Assembly: GCA_019916065.1 (NCBI GenBank)
Contig: CM034240.1
Location: 42,915,180-42,979,179 of the forward strand
Source of the DNA: Vitellaria paradoxa
Taxonomy: Eukaryota > Streptophyta > Magnoliopsida > Ericales > Sapotaceae
Reading direction: 5' to 3'
DNA: 64,000 nt
The notes under the pieces are model-generated. The model saw only the letters and a program-made list of their open reading frames with translations. It did not search any database and was not told the origin of the DNA. This document shows, one piece after another, positions 1 through 13,636 of the stretch. Made by a program: the position numbers and the translations under genes. The first letter of the stretch is position 1. Each line of letters opens with the position of its first letter.

Positions 1-948
1 TATTTATATTATTTTATTTTTTATTTTTTGTTATGATTTTTTTTGAAATGAAAATTAAAACTACTTTCGAAAATGCAATTTTGATTATAATTATTAATTT
101 TTTAGTTTCATAAAATATCTAATTTTATTAGTTTTTAAAAAATTAATTGAATTTAATAAAATATATTTATATTATTAATCGATTAAATTATTTATTAAAA
201 ATTATTTAATTCAATAACTATAAAATATATTAAATTATAATTTAGTTAGATTATTCACTGACAACAATTGAATAAAGCATAACTATTATATCATTTAATT
301 TAATAAATATAAAATATTAATTATAATTTAATTATATTATTTATTAAAAAATTTCAGAGTGATCCTGCCAAGGCGATCCAGTCACCCGGATTAAAATATA
401 TTTCATAATAATTTAAATAATTTAATTATGATATTTCTTAGAAATAATTTAAAAAATATATTTATATAAAATAAACAAATTAAATTAAATTATTTAATTT
501 TAAATTAATTAAATTAATTATTATATTTATTCAAAATAATTTAATAAAGTGTATATCATATTAACTAAATTAATTAATTATTAAATTAAATTAAATTTAT
601 ATTTCATATCAAATTAATTTAGTATAATTTAATTATTAAAAAATAAATTAATAACATGTATTATATATTAATTTAGATAATTAATATAATTTAATTATAT
701 TATTTATTAAATATAATTTAGTTTAATAAAATAATAGCATAAAATAATTCAATTTATTATGATGTAATAAAAATGGAGAAAATTTTGTAATTGAAAAAAT
801 AAAGTGAAAACATTTTTTTTATGTTTTTCTTTTTAAGTTTTCATTTTTTTGAAAAAAAAAATAACAGATTTAGCAAATATATTTTTGTTACCAATTTACA
901 AAATTTTGACAATATAATAAAAAATAAAAACATTACCAAACTAGGGCT
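1..948. mobile_element. AT-rich TIR element, family A, copy 1 (left end outside window)
   Basis: Very AT-rich sequence whose right end reads CATTACCAAACTAGGGCT. Reversed, this gives AGCCCTAGTTTGGTAATG, the same type of end as the copies at 22.2 and 53.1 kb. The three share an interior order: TTTTATTAGTTTTT, then repeated ATTTATTAAAAATAATTTAAT words, then a poly-T/poly-A end block. No coding capacity. Confidence 0.65.
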
Positions 949-3334
949 TAACATTATAATAGCGTGAAGTGAAATTTGAATATAAAAATGAAATATAGTG
1001 TTTGGGAGTCTGAATTTCATAAAAAATTATAAAATTTTTCAAATTTTTACAAATTTTTATTAACTTTTAACCATTCTCGTTTTGCATTAATTTGTTTTAA
1101 AACTATATATTTTACAAAATTTTATCGACTTTTGTCTGAGTTCTGCCAAATTTTTATTATTCAATCACATTTGAATAGGATCTGGCTCTTTTGTTATTTT
1201 TTTATTTTTTTATTTTTTTAAATCTCAACCATCCATTTTTATTTAATGATTGAAAATGCAAACTCAATTTATAATAAATATAAAGATAATTACAATATAA
1301 AAATTGAAAAAAAAAAGTTAATACAATAGAACTCACAAACAAATTTTATTGTAAGCCCTTATCTCTTACATTAAAATGAATGATTGAGATTTAAAAAGTA
1401 ATAAACTAGTGGAATAAAAAAATTGAGAGTCAAGTTTGTTCGAATGGGTCTTATGAACTCAAAAGTTTATCATAACAAATGAAAACTGTTCGAACGTGAA
1501 TTATCTATTTTATTTCCGAGAATTTTATCAAAATTTTTAAATTTATCCTCAAAATATTAAAAAAGTAAACTAAGTATAACACTTTTTTTTACTTCAAATG
1601 TCCTCGTGTATTTTAGCCCCAGCGCGTTCATGCCAGGAGATACCGTGTGAGTGGCCCTCAAAAACTACTATTTCACGAATTGCTCAGGTTCATGTTTTCA
1701 CTCTTATCCACTCTTTTTAAGAACCTTTTTGCTTGTCCCCCCCTTCCCTCTCGTTTACGCTTCGAATAGCCTGTATATTTGGGTATTACCCTATTTTATT
1801 TGAAAAATTTTTCTTAAAAATAATTTTTTATCATTCAAAACGGAACCTTAATAATTTTATTTTTGAAGTTAGTGACTCCTGTACCACACCATTTGGTAAA
1901 TGTTTTGGTAAAACAATCTCAAGTAAATATATAGAGTTACTCTTACTCTTTTTCTGATTCTTAAAATAAGTTAAAGTTATTTTTAAATATTTTTTATTTT
2001 TAAATATTTTTTTTAATTTTAAATATAAATATCATGACAAAATGTTAACAAATAAAAAAATATATTTTGATTAAAACTCGTATAAGACAATTTTTTATTT
2101 TTAAATATTTTTTTAAAATTCTTAAATATAAATATCATGACAAAAGGTTAACAAATAAAAAAATATATTTTGATTAAAAAACTCGTATAAGACAAAAATA
2201 TGCTCAAAAGAAATCAATTTATTTCAAAAATGGAACAAAAAATGTCAAATGAGATAACAAATTAATAGCAACAATAAACTTTGACAAAGAAAATAATTAA
2301 GTAAATTATCTATATTTTAAATTTTTTAGCTATAAAAACATACAACATCTACAACCACTCTACCAAGAAGGCCAGGGGTATGATCACCCATTGCTATAAG
2401 ATAATTCTATCCTGACTTATTTTGAAAAGATCTTACCGTATTTATTATAGATATTTAACTTAAGAGTAAAACTATTATCATTAACGTGGTAAGAAGATTT
2501 TCTCTGGCAAAATTGTTACGTGTCATAATTTTATTTATTCTTAATAAGTCTTAATGGATATCCCAGGACACTCGTTAATAAAATTTAAATAAAAATATCT
2601 ATTTAAAATAAAATAAAAAATTAATACACATATAGTACTTACTAGTACAACCTGCCGTTTATTTTATTATAATTTTAGCAACAAAGATAAAAAAAAATTA
2701 ATACGTCACATCAATCAAATATTAAATATTCAATTTTGGCTCCGTTTGGAATAACACAAAATAAAATAAAATCTTACAAATCTCTACAAACATGAATTAT
2801 GAGATAACAAAATTTAAATTTTTCACTCACTGCACGAATTACGAGATATTTACTTTTATAATTTTATTTTATTTTATACAACTCCAAACATACCCTTTTT
2901 ACAATTACGTAAATAATACACCTCAAATGTTTTTTTTTTTTTGGTTGTCTAATCACATTATTTTTTTTTCTGTTCTTCTGAAATTTTAACGACAAAGATA
3001 AATACAAATTAACATCTTGCATCAATCAAATATTAACTATTTAAGCTCCGTTTGGCATGTAAAAAAATATTAAAAATTTCTATAAATCTCTGTTAACTTT
3101 ATATCACATTAACCTTTTTTTTTCATTGCACGCATTACGAACTCTCAATTTATCTCAATTTATCTCCTTTTTTTCTTACTCTAAACACACCCTCAGTAAA
3201 AATTGTAAAATATATTTTGATTAGTATATTTCATATTTAATTAGTGTGTTTGTTCTAATATGTGTTTATTATTGTTGCCAAAACTTTAGAAAGACAACAT
3301 TGAAGGCATATCGAAATTATAAGAAAATTATAAA
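949..3334. other. Intergenic, AT-rich, no gene seen
   Basis: Holds a near-identical direct duplication around 2000-2085 and 2100-2180 (ATAAATATCATGACAAAATGTTAACAAAT type) and MITE-like ends with CTCCGTTTGG at about 2741 and 3045. No coding signal. Confidence 0.7.
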
Positions 3335-3703
3335 TAAGGCTTCGTTTGGTGTAAGAAAAAATAAGATAAATTGAGATAAAATGTGATTTGAAGTTAATTT
3401 TAATGCTGATTTTTTCTGAAAAGTAGCAAACCGTGGGAACGGTTTTTCAAATCCGTTCCCACGAATTTAAAAAAATGCATAAAAAATAGTAACAATGGTA
3501 CTCGTTTGAAAGCTTGCGATACAAAGAATATGATTGTAAAAAAAATTTACACATTCGGTTAACTTACTTCCAGATTTTCTATTTTTTAAGCGAAATATTG
3601 AAATTTTTTAAAATTAGCAATGGCGGGAAAATTATAGTTATAGGGATTGTTAAAGATTTATAGTAATTTTTAGAGTTTTATTTTGTTGCCAAACCGATCC
3701 TAA
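3335..3703. mobile_element. Tourist-like MITE with internal hairpin
   Basis: The element 3338-3700 starts GGCTTCGTTTGG and ends CCAAACCGATCC, with TAA on both sides. It contains the perfect hairpin CGTGGGAACGG ... CCGTTCCCACG with a 10-base loop (about 3431-3462). No coding capacity. Confidence 0.7.
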
Positions 3704-6574
3704 ATGATGGTTGAGGAAAGCATTATAATTAGTATTTTATTTTAAATAAGTATATTTGATCACATAATAAGGTAGGTACATTTAGCACGAATTTAATTTT
3801 AAATAGGTATCTTGTCTTTAAGGTAGATAGAAAATCTAAGACTATTAAATTCTATTTCCTCGATCTAATTAAAAGAATAAATAATTATGAAAAAAGTCTG
3901 TGAGTATTATCCATATATAGGCAAAATCTTGTTAAGGTCTTATCTCATATGAAGGGGTTGATCTTGGAAAGTTGGCCATGGCTTCCATGATATGCATGAG
4001 AAAAGATACGTGTGAGAGCTACTGTAATAAATTGTTTCTTTTGTCAAAAGCAGTGATCTTTAGCTCATTAAAAGTTTCATTCAGATTCCCTCCCCCCCCC
4101 CCCCCCTCTTGTCTAAACCGAGAAATCATTTTACCTTTTGCCAAACAAATAGAAACGTCTAGTCAAGGAAGCCTATTGCTAGATAAGAATCCGGTTCACA
4201 TGATGGTATTATGACTTGCAGACGTATAATGTTATATACTATATTGTAGTCTTGCAACTGGCCATCTAAATTATTGGGAACCCCTGTATCACGTACAAAA
4301 CTCTCTCTCTCTGTCTCTCTCTCTCTCTCTCTCTCACAAACACACACACACACACAGAAATTATGGTTGACAGGTTGTGTGCTTTTCTCTCAGAATTGTT
4401 GGCAATCCTCTGTGTATGCCTCGTATATAGTTCCGTTCGTACAAGGTATTTAAGGGGGCGGGAAGGAGATGGACATTGATTTGTGAGCCGATCAAAGTTC
4501 AACAAATCACAATAAAAATAAGTTTAAAAATTTCGTTCCATTTTAATCTAACCGTTCGTAGAGTCGATGATGCAGGGCTAACACCCCAGGAAAAGAACAA
4601 GCAAAATCAGCTGGTCTGAATTTCCTTTTGAGCTTCCATCAGCGTTGAGTTTGACCCTACATGCAACAAGGCAAGCCCAGTCAATTAATTTCCCCTCATC
4701 GCAATTGTGAGTAAGAGGGTTTTGGAAGGTTGCACTTACATCTTTTGCGAACATGTAGATATTCCTAGTGCCATTAAGGGTATAACTTTTGGTATTGTAT
4801 GGAAAATTTTGGAATTCCTGCTTTTCAAATTAGTTTCCTTACTGTGACGAGGAAGATGCTACAACTCCAAGAAAGGTTATTGTCCTTGAGCTAAATATAA
4901 TCCAATCCAGCCAAAGAAGATTAACTTACACATTTGGCATCACTAGTTACATGATTCGCCTGGTTCACTGTCTCTGAACCCATTGGCAGAAAGCAATCAT
5001 GTACAAGAGTGCTTTGGTGAGGGCTTATAATTTTCTAAAGAAAAGTACTATTACTTTTTTTTTTTTTTTTAATTTCCCTCCTTTTCAAAAGTTTTCCTAG
5101 TGCTTCTTGTACAATGAAAAGACATTTTGGCAGGCAATTTGATAGACTTGTAAATTTGTCGCGTTATCTTTGGTTGATTCATTTATTAAACGAATTTTTT
5201 GATATTAAATAATTATCTTTTTTCCAAATATTTCTTACATTATGGTATATTTTTTTAAAAGGGCGACATTGGAGCGATGTATATAGCAATATTACAAATC
5301 CTTATATTTTTCACCTCAGAATTAAAGGATCGGCTTGGCTTTAATTGCCTGACCTTTAAATAATTCGAGTCCCAGCACAAACATATATATCAACCTCCTT
5401 GTGAGATACAATATTTTTACCACATCTTGATTCAAGTTATTGGAGATCGATCTTGAGTAAACCATTATGCTAGCTATGGTGACCTTTTAATTCTGCCCAT
5501 TGATCTATGGTAATGAAGAATTATGAACTAACCCACTGCAATGACTAGGGTAGGCTTTTCTGTGCTTTCCTATTGTATATGAAAATGGATGGTCCTGCTC
5601 TGATTGAGAAAACCATCTTCAAACGTCATCAAAGTGATTGATTCTCGGTAATCCTTGGAAAGAATAGGGTTCCCTGGCTTTTTCTCCCATATTCTTGACA
5701 ACAGTCTTGTACCTTAAGGATCCTGCATTGTCTCACCCACTTTTTTTCTCTTCCTCTTTTTTCTTGTCATATTTTCATTTTCTTTGCGTGTTTAGAATAA
5801 TTAATAAAAGAAAATAAAATAGAAAAAAAAAGAGAGAGGGTGATAATAAATTTCCTCTTCCATCCATTTAAAAGTTTGGAAGAGTAAATATACATAGTAA
5901 TTTTTTTTCTTTATGTAAGATTTAAAAAGAAAATGAAGGGAAAAAAATATAAATAGCTATTTTACCATTAGATCAACTAATGTACTTATTATTATGAGTA
6001 TGATATGCATCTGCTTTTTCTTTTTTCTTTTTTTTTTTTTCCATTCCTTACTTGATGAACAAATTTGGTTTTATAAAAAAATTTATTAATAAAATTTCTC
6101 CGCCTCCATTTTTGCCCAACTTTGGGCAAATGAAAATATTGAGATTTGAGTTGTTTATATATATATATATATATATATCTTTTCTTTTTCATCTCTCATT
6201 AAAACTAACAAATTTGGACAAGAATTTCATATATTTTCCTTTAATTCTTCCATTTTATCCCTCCCAAACAACAACTTCATGGCAGAGAAGAAAATTTGAA
6301 GAGACAACTAAAATGCCCATACTAGATTGTTGCAGGTGTTAAAAAATAGAGACAAGTGGCAAGAAGCGCGGATGCGTATTATGATCTGATATAGATTTTT
6401 GATGGGTACGACTTTGTAGACGTGAATAAATTCTAATTCATTTCCTTACACACCCGTACTCCCTGTAAGCATAAAGAGAAAGACTGTGCACACCTACAAG
6501 AAGTTCACAAATGAGATATTAAAAAAGTAAAAAAAAAAAAAAAGGTACTCTCAATCATTAACATCACATTAGCT
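3704..6574. other. Intergenic, no gene recognised
   Basis: Ordinary AT-rich DNA with poly-C (4092-4106), poly-T and a TC/CA microsatellite. The stretch 4560-5100 is less AT-rich, but all frames are closed and I recognise no exon. Confidence 0.6.
4302..4356. repeat. (TC)n and (CA)n compound microsatellite
   Basis: A TC run (4302-4336) followed by a short CA run. Both strands give short low-complexity ORFs here (Arg-Glu and Cys-Val repeats), which I do not regard as genes. Confidence 0.85.
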
Positions 6575-6800
6575 ATAAATAAAGAAGGCCTTGGGATTAA
6601 TAGATCTTAGGTTCGACTCTTCTTGGGGACAGTCATTTTTTTAATTGTGGAGGGCCATCTAACAGTTTTCTCGGCTGAGCCGGTCAACCAAGAATTGCCT
6701 AATCTGGTTTACCTCCTCGTGGTTCCTTGTCGGTTAAGATTACGGGACGAGTTTCACCCAGTGCGCACTCATCGAGAGCGGCTGTAGGTTTCTCCCTGAC
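6575..6800 (+). mobile_element. SINE-like block with B-box
   Basis: GGCCTTGGGATTAATAGATC followed by AGGTTCGACTCTTC, a pol III B-box-like motif. Downstream, GACGAGTTTCACCCAGTGCG and GAGAGCGGCTGTAGGTTTCTCC are typical of tRNA-derived plant SINE bodies. No target duplication recognised. Confidence 0.45.
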
Positions 6801-7608
6801 CCTAAAAGAAAGACGAAGAATGAAAGAGAATGATTATATGTTATATTTTTACTTATTTTATTATACAACAAGAGGACTGTATATATAGGTTTATTGTTAA
6901 ATTTTACATACACGTGAACATAATAAAGTAAAGAAATATAAGTGATATGAAAATAATCTATATACTACAAGAATTATGCTAACATCTTGGATTAAACCCT
7001 ATTTAAGGTCAAGAAAGCACACCCATTAACTTAAAAAGATATTATTCTTTTTCTAATTTTATACAAGCAATAATGTTCTATTCTAAGGTAACATAAAATT
7101 AGTTCATCACTTTTTCTTTTTACTCAAGTGAGAAAATATACTTTTTCATCTTTGTAAAGTTTTCTCTTCAAAACAGCATGCTCGCAAGCAAATTTTTAGG
7201 CATGGAAAACCATCGAAGCAAATTAAATGATTTACAGCATACATCCGCATCTGCAGTGCCTATGCAACTTGGAGATTCATTCGGGTAACACACACCTGCA
7301 AATCTTGACCGTTCACTAGTACTACTTGTGGCAAATCATGACCGTTTACCTGGTGATTGAGTCCCAAGTTTGGGTGTGTGGCATATCATTGCATTTCTCC
7401 TTGTCCATGGCATATAAATAAAAGTAAATCTAGCTTGAAAAGCTTACTCAATTTGTTCTCGTTAGTAAAGCCTATTAAGCTGACATTTTTTGGATACCGG
7501 TAAAATATAACAACACCAACCTCACACCCCCCCCCCAAAAAAAACAAAAACTAATAATAATAAAATAAAAGTAAGTAGCTTATTAGTTCTCAAACAAATT
7601 AACTGTAA

Positions 7609-8222
7609 GATCTCTTTGACAAAATTTTTAATTTTTAGTTTTTATTTCTTAAAAAATTAAATATGAAAATTCATTTTGATAAATTTGTTTTTAGTTTTTA
7701 AAATAATTAAAACTATTTTCAAAATTTTTAAAAATTATGAAAACATAAAAAAAATCATTTTTTAAATTTTATTTTCTTCTATAATTATTACCAGTTATAA
7801 CCATTACCAACCATTGACCACCACTGGCCACCGGCTGCCATCCACCTTTGGCCACATCCTCTAGCAACTACCGACCATTGCCCGCTCCCCCAAGCACCTC
7901 TACCAACGCCAACCAACACTAGCACCACCTTGGCCATTTCTGACCATCACCACTACTAACTATTGCTAAACTATTGCTCACCTCCAACCACTGTTAACCA
8001 AGTATCGCCTACCTTTGACCCCTTTATGTCACCACCAACTTTCAGCCACCGTTGCCCCCTGTCAAGCACCATTGTCGACTACTCTCTTAATAATATAATT
8101 ATTGATTAACATCTATTATTACAAATATATTTTTAAATTTTTATTTTTTATGATGATAATAAAAATTAAAAATTTTAAAAATGAACACAAAAATTAAACT
8201 AGCAATTTTGTTAAACGGGCCT
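7609..8222. mobile_element. TIR element carrying an ACC-rich degenerate repeat
   Basis: The ends resemble each other in inverted orientation: CTCTTTGACAAAATTTTTAA, and reversed right end CCCGTTTAACAAAATTGCTA. The middle, 7797-8084, is a C- and A-rich stretch of degenerate ACC/CCA triplets (words such as CCACCACTGGCCACC), sharply different from the AT-rich arms. Borders approximate. Confidence 0.5.
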
Positions 8223-8639
8223 TTAGAATTTGTAATTTGCATTCTTTTTAAATCCTTTCTCCTACATGTTTTTCTTCTCCCTATATTTGTAGGTATAGTT
8301 TGGGAAGCTTTGGGTAATTGGCTTGTCGGTTAATTGGCTTATTTTCTTATTTGTAAATTGATTAAATTTACCTTCTTACAGTTTAATTTTTTTTAAACTT
8401 TCAAAGATAAAAATATCAAATTAACCAAAATTAAAAAATTACCTAAAAAAATTATTTTTTTCTTCCTAAACACAAAAAAATGACTTTTTTTAACAAGGTA
8501 ATAGCTAGCTAAAATAAAAAAAAAAAAACTTATTTTCCTTTGCAAACCGAGCCTTATTTGTTCACGCAATAAATTTGTAATCCCAACAAAGGCCGTGGAA
8601 AAAGGAAATGAAAAGAAAACAGTGAGTGACAATCACGCT

Positions 8640-9120
8640 CCATTGGAGCAAGTGGTGCCCTGCCTATGTCTTGGGGTGCGAATAGAAGGACGGGTTGGAT
8701 CACCATGTTTGGTAGCGGGCCCCAGGTGATGGGCCCAAATAGTTACGGGCCCAGGCCACGTGACCGCCACAGTAAGCTTTCTACTTTTCGGCTTTTTTTA
8801 ATTCTCTGTATATTCGGTGTACCTTTATATCATACTACCCAACCTCTCCTGCTATTGTTTCGCGCGAGTCTCACTGTGCGTACACGTGGGCCTCATGCGT
8901 CACGCGTGGCGTTATAACATTGCTTGATGTTCGACTTTGGGGATCGAGATCGATTCGTGTTAAGTGCAGCATAAGATAAAGTGGCACATCATTATTACAT
9001 CATCATCACGTCACGATCATGATCATGGGTTTTTGGGCTAGTCAGTCAGGAGGCTGCCGTCATCACGTGGTGGCACTAATTGGAACCTTTGTCGTTTCTA
9101 CTGGGCCAGCCTGGCCCTAC
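8640..9120. promoter_or_regulatory. GC-richer island with three CACGTG boxes, no gene attached
   Basis: CACGTG occurs at 8757-8762, 8883-8888 and 9064-9069. GGGCCC/TGGGCC words occur at about 8718, 8731 and 8748, resembling site II elements. Nothing I recognise as an exon lies on either side within several kb. It may be the abandoned promoter of a lost gene or part of an unrecognised element. Confidence 0.3.
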
Positions 9121-11989
9121 TTTCTTTCTTTCAAGAGGGCAGATAAAATAAATTAATATCTTTTTCTTTTTCCTTAAAAAAATGCGGAATAAAAAAAATC
9201 TCAATTATAACCTATGGGGGGTTTCTGAAAATAAAATATAATTTTAAGTGTTAAAATTTTATTTTTAACATTAAGATTCTTATGAAGCTAACAATTATTA
9301 AATATTAAAATATCTTCATTCATTAAATGAATTTTCATAATAATATAAAAATAATATAAAAAGTGAGTCTATTTGCATTCTAAAAATAATTTCTACATTA
9401 CATTTTATTTTTTATTAAATAAAATTACATAACTATACTCTCGTTCTTCTAATAAGATGTATTGTATAATTTCAATGCTATAAATACCCTTATACAATAG
9501 TGAGTGTAATTGTGTAATTTATTTAATAAAAAAATAAAATGAAGTGCAAGAATTTATTTGTAGATTGTAAATAAGCTTATCTTAATCTAAATATTAAAAT
9601 GAAACCTTTACTATAAATTGAATTTCAACTTCACAATCTGCTCATTCAAATGTAACATGTTGGAAATATAATTTGTATTAATTCGTTTAACTTGTATTTA
9701 TACATAAGTATTTTAAAATTTCTTAAATATCCTAAATTACTAATTTACTATAAAATGATATCAAATTATAATAATGTTGAATTAACAATTTTGAAGAAAA
9801 TTAAATTAACTTATTAATATCATATTATATTTATTTTTTATTATTGTCATGCTAATATTGATAATTATAAAAAAGAAAATGTTACTGTAATCTATTATTG
9901 GTGTGCCTGTGTAATTTCAATCACTCTTATACATAATAGACAGTTGAAATTGCAAAACTTGCAGAACGAATTTTCTTTTAATGTAAATAGTATGTATAGG
10001 AGTTAATTAACATTTTATAATTTGTGTTCGCTTAATTATAAGATTGATCACTTTAGTTTTTAATGACACAAATGAATACTAGTTATATTTTATTAGAAAG
10101 AGAACTAATTAAAATGTTTGATGATAATGTGCTACAATTTGGTATATCATTATACTATAAACTATAGTAAATAGGTACATATTAAATTATAATAGGGTTG
10201 GTTAAGGTATTAAAAATTAGTTTTTGATTTTTGAGTTTAAAAAGTTAACTTCATTCATTTTATACATAAATATTAAAGAAATCTAAAGAATATATTTGTA
10301 ATTATAACAAAATATATTTTTCGATGTCTGTAAAATTTGAAAAAGTGATGGAATACGAACTTAATGAATACTTTGTAATTGGTGATAGGATTTATACTTG
10401 GATTTATGCCAAAAGCTTGAAGAAGATAGGGATATGATCCATTGATTTTTTTCTTTTAAGTGAAATAAGTCAAAATATTATTTGATAGATTATCAACTTT
10501 GACACATATCATTTGTATGATTTGGAGCACTTTTACATCAATCACTGAGTGCTTTCTAAGGTGCTTGATGATGAAAGATACACTCAATTAAGGAACAAAA
10601 ACAAATAGATAAGATGTGTTTTGAAGCATTACTATGGATATTGTTCTAACTTTCCTACATGCATGAATGATCTATGAAACAACAAAAAGCATGGCATTTG
10701 TTTTTTATTTTTTATTTTTATTGGTGCCAAATTTCTTTTTTCTACATTGTAGTGCCCCCAACCATATTTTTGTTTTCTCATTAATCCTCCTGAGTGTGCT
10801 ACATTCATTCTGTTCATACATATTTGTTTTGAATACCATGTCTATAAATTTATCAAGCTATCGTTTGGAATGAGTGTGAAAAAATAAGTGTAAAAAATTA
10901 TGAAAATACTAACATCACTTTTGATATTAACCATATAACATCGAAATTGTGAGACATTTGATTAAAATCAAATAGTTCATATCAAAAGTAAATTTAAAAA
11001 TTCTTACCTAAAATTTTTAAACTTATTTTTAGTGTTGACTCTCTTATTTTAATCAAACGACTCGCAATCTGATATCACATGACTAACATAAAAAAATAAT
11101 GTGTTATCTTCCCCAATTTCTAAAATTATAAGGTAAGATTATAACAAATAAAAGTAATAGTTACAATATATCATGTTTTTAATTTTATATATTTTAATAA
11201 TAAAAGCAAATTTTAGCTTATTATGACGTTACATTTAAAATGGGTGTGTAACAATTTATTTGTTTTAAATTAGTTGTGTTTTGTATATAAGAGTTATTGG
11301 AGTGCAAAAATCTGATCGAATATATAGTAATTGTAACCAATCAGCGCTTTAATGTATTTATACTCTATTGCTCTTCTTTGGTAATATTAGATATTAAACA
11401 AATTGCAACCATGAAGATACACAATAATTATAAAAATATTATTTCTAAAACATTTTAATAATTCTTTCTAGCATAGAACTATTTGCCCTACATTAATTAT
11501 GGAAATCTTAAAATTTGTTTATTATGAGGTGCATGTTGGCGTATCATCGATGAACATTCGATAATTCCACCTAGGGGTGTGTACACTCATTCTTTGTGTC
11601 TCTAATAATACATTTAAGTAATCTTTAGCATCATAGATTACTCTTTTTCATTATTTATTTAATAGTTTTTCATAAAGTACAAAATAAATACATAAATAAA
11701 AATAATAATGAATGGAAATGTCAGAAGTAGAAAAAGGCATAATCAGTGGGAAAGAATGGGCAAAAAGTTTGTTTAATTTAATAGCTAGAATAATTAATAA
11801 ATTTTATTACAACCAGTACATTCATATATACCTACCCCCTCTTGTTATTTTTTATTGGGCCAAAACTCCTCCATTTGCCTAATCAAACCATACTTTTCTG
11901 AGAAAATTACGCCTCAATAATGCTTTTCATGCATGCATGCTCCACTCTTTGTTGCTAATGATAAACTAGGGGGAGAGGGCAGAGAGTTA

Positions 11990-12607
11990 CACTTTTTTTT
12001 TTTTTTTAACCAATTCATCGTTAAAATTTTGAATAAAAAATAATATATTTATCATTTTAGTAATCAATTGCTAAAGGTAAATCATTTATTGATTAATTGG
12101 TCAATAAAAGTAATAAAATTTTATTATTTTTGTCACTCAAAAATAAATGTTTTATTTTATTCTTAACTGCTAAAATTTAATTTTTTTAATCAAACTTTGA
12201 TTGACAAAATTTATTTATATGTATATATTAAAATATATAGATATATAAGTAATGATTTTGTTTAGTGGTTAAATACTTTTAATTAGTTGAGGAGACTTAA
12301 AAGTCAAAACTTTTGTTAATCACTTGGTCGCTAAGTTAAAAGGTTAATTTTTTGGAACTATATCTATTTTGACCATTAAAAATCTCATTTCTCTCGACCA
12401 ATTAATCGCTAAAAATTTACATTTTAACCATCAAAGTTTGGTTGTCAAGATTATATTTTTAGTAATTAAATATATTTTTTATGGTCAATATTTTCTGCAA
12501 TCAACTCTTATTGATGGACCGGCAATCAATTAATATTTAGTTGGTTATATCTTTAGCAACTAATAACAACAAATTTTTAACCAACAAGAGTGCTGATTTC
12601 TGTAGTG
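11990..12607. mobile_element. CACTA-like non-autonomous element
   Basis: The right end GTGCTGATTTCTGTAGTG reads CACTACAGAAATCAGCAC when reversed, a canonical CACTA terminus. The interior repeats words such as ACCAATTAATCGCTAAAA and TTGGTCGCTAAG, as CACTA subterminal repeats do. The left end (CACTTTTTT) is degenerate and the 3-bp duplication is not seen. Confidence 0.45.
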
Positions 12608-12829
12608 AAATTTAAAATTATTTTAACTTGGACAGTACACTACTCATTATATATATATATATATATATGTAGGTCGCGTCAAAAGAAGAAATCACCACGG
12701 GTGAGTAGTGAGATAAATTTGTAGTACAACTGACAAATAATAGAAGACATAAGTGAGTGGGAGCAGATGTCCGACAATTAAGTACCAACTAAACTATATT
12801 GTAAGTAAGGACAATTCAAATTCAATGTA

Positions 12830-12852
12830 GAGAGAGAGAGAGAGAGAGAGAG
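12830..12852. repeat. (GA)n microsatellite
   Basis: Pure GA run of about 11 units in intergenic DNA. Confidence 0.85.
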
Positions 12853-13603
12853 GAGCTAGGTTATTTTGTTATCGGCTTTGTGAATGCTCAGCCCAATTCA
12901 GTATCAACGACCAACAAATGGGCTTCATTCGAAGCTACCTCAAACAATTGAACTTCGGCAAGCAACCCTACCCGTTATTTGCATTCAGGCACAAAATAAC
13001 AACACCTAGACCATCTATGCGTGCATCTATGCCACTGTTGTAAAAAGAAAGCGCTGTGTATTTGGTGAAGCTCGGTGAACCCGATTGTTAAAGCTTTGTC
13101 ACATTTACCAAAAAAAAAAAAACCCCGAACTGACAAGCTCTGAACACACAAGGATTTTGCTATGCGATAAACATTTTTCTAATCTCTCTCTCCATAAACT
13201 CCACCTTTTGAAAAATTGATTTGATGGGCACGTGTACCTCCCTTTTAATATTAGTATATAAAGCAATAAGAGGAGTTGGTGAAATTAATTTTTGTAATAT
13301 TTTTTAATTTTTTCCTTTTAATGTTTCTTAACCATCCATAATTACCCACAACATATATAAAACGAGTAAATAATTTTTATTGTTAAATAATTTTAATTTT
13401 AAGATATTTTTAAATTTCCTTAATACCCTTTCTCTTAAAAAAGTTGTGTGATGGAATAACCCTAGTATTATTAAGAAAGAATATATATATCCAGTGTCAC
13501 TCCATTTTCAAATCTTATTAATTTTTTTCTAAAATTATCTATTAAATTTAATAATGTATAATTTATTACCATAACTTTTATCGCTCCTATAATTCTATAC
13601 TCA

Positions 13604-13607
<4 letters not shown>

Positions 13608-13634
<27 letters not shown>
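13608..13634. repeat. (CT)n microsatellite
   Basis: Pure CT run of about 13 units in intergenic DNA upstream of nothing recognisable. Confidence 0.85.

Positions 13635-13636
<2 letters not shown>

Noticed and set aside
4159..4505. Overlapping ORFs with Arg-Glu and Cys-Val runs
   Set aside because: Created by TC and CA microsatellites; no sign of a gene.
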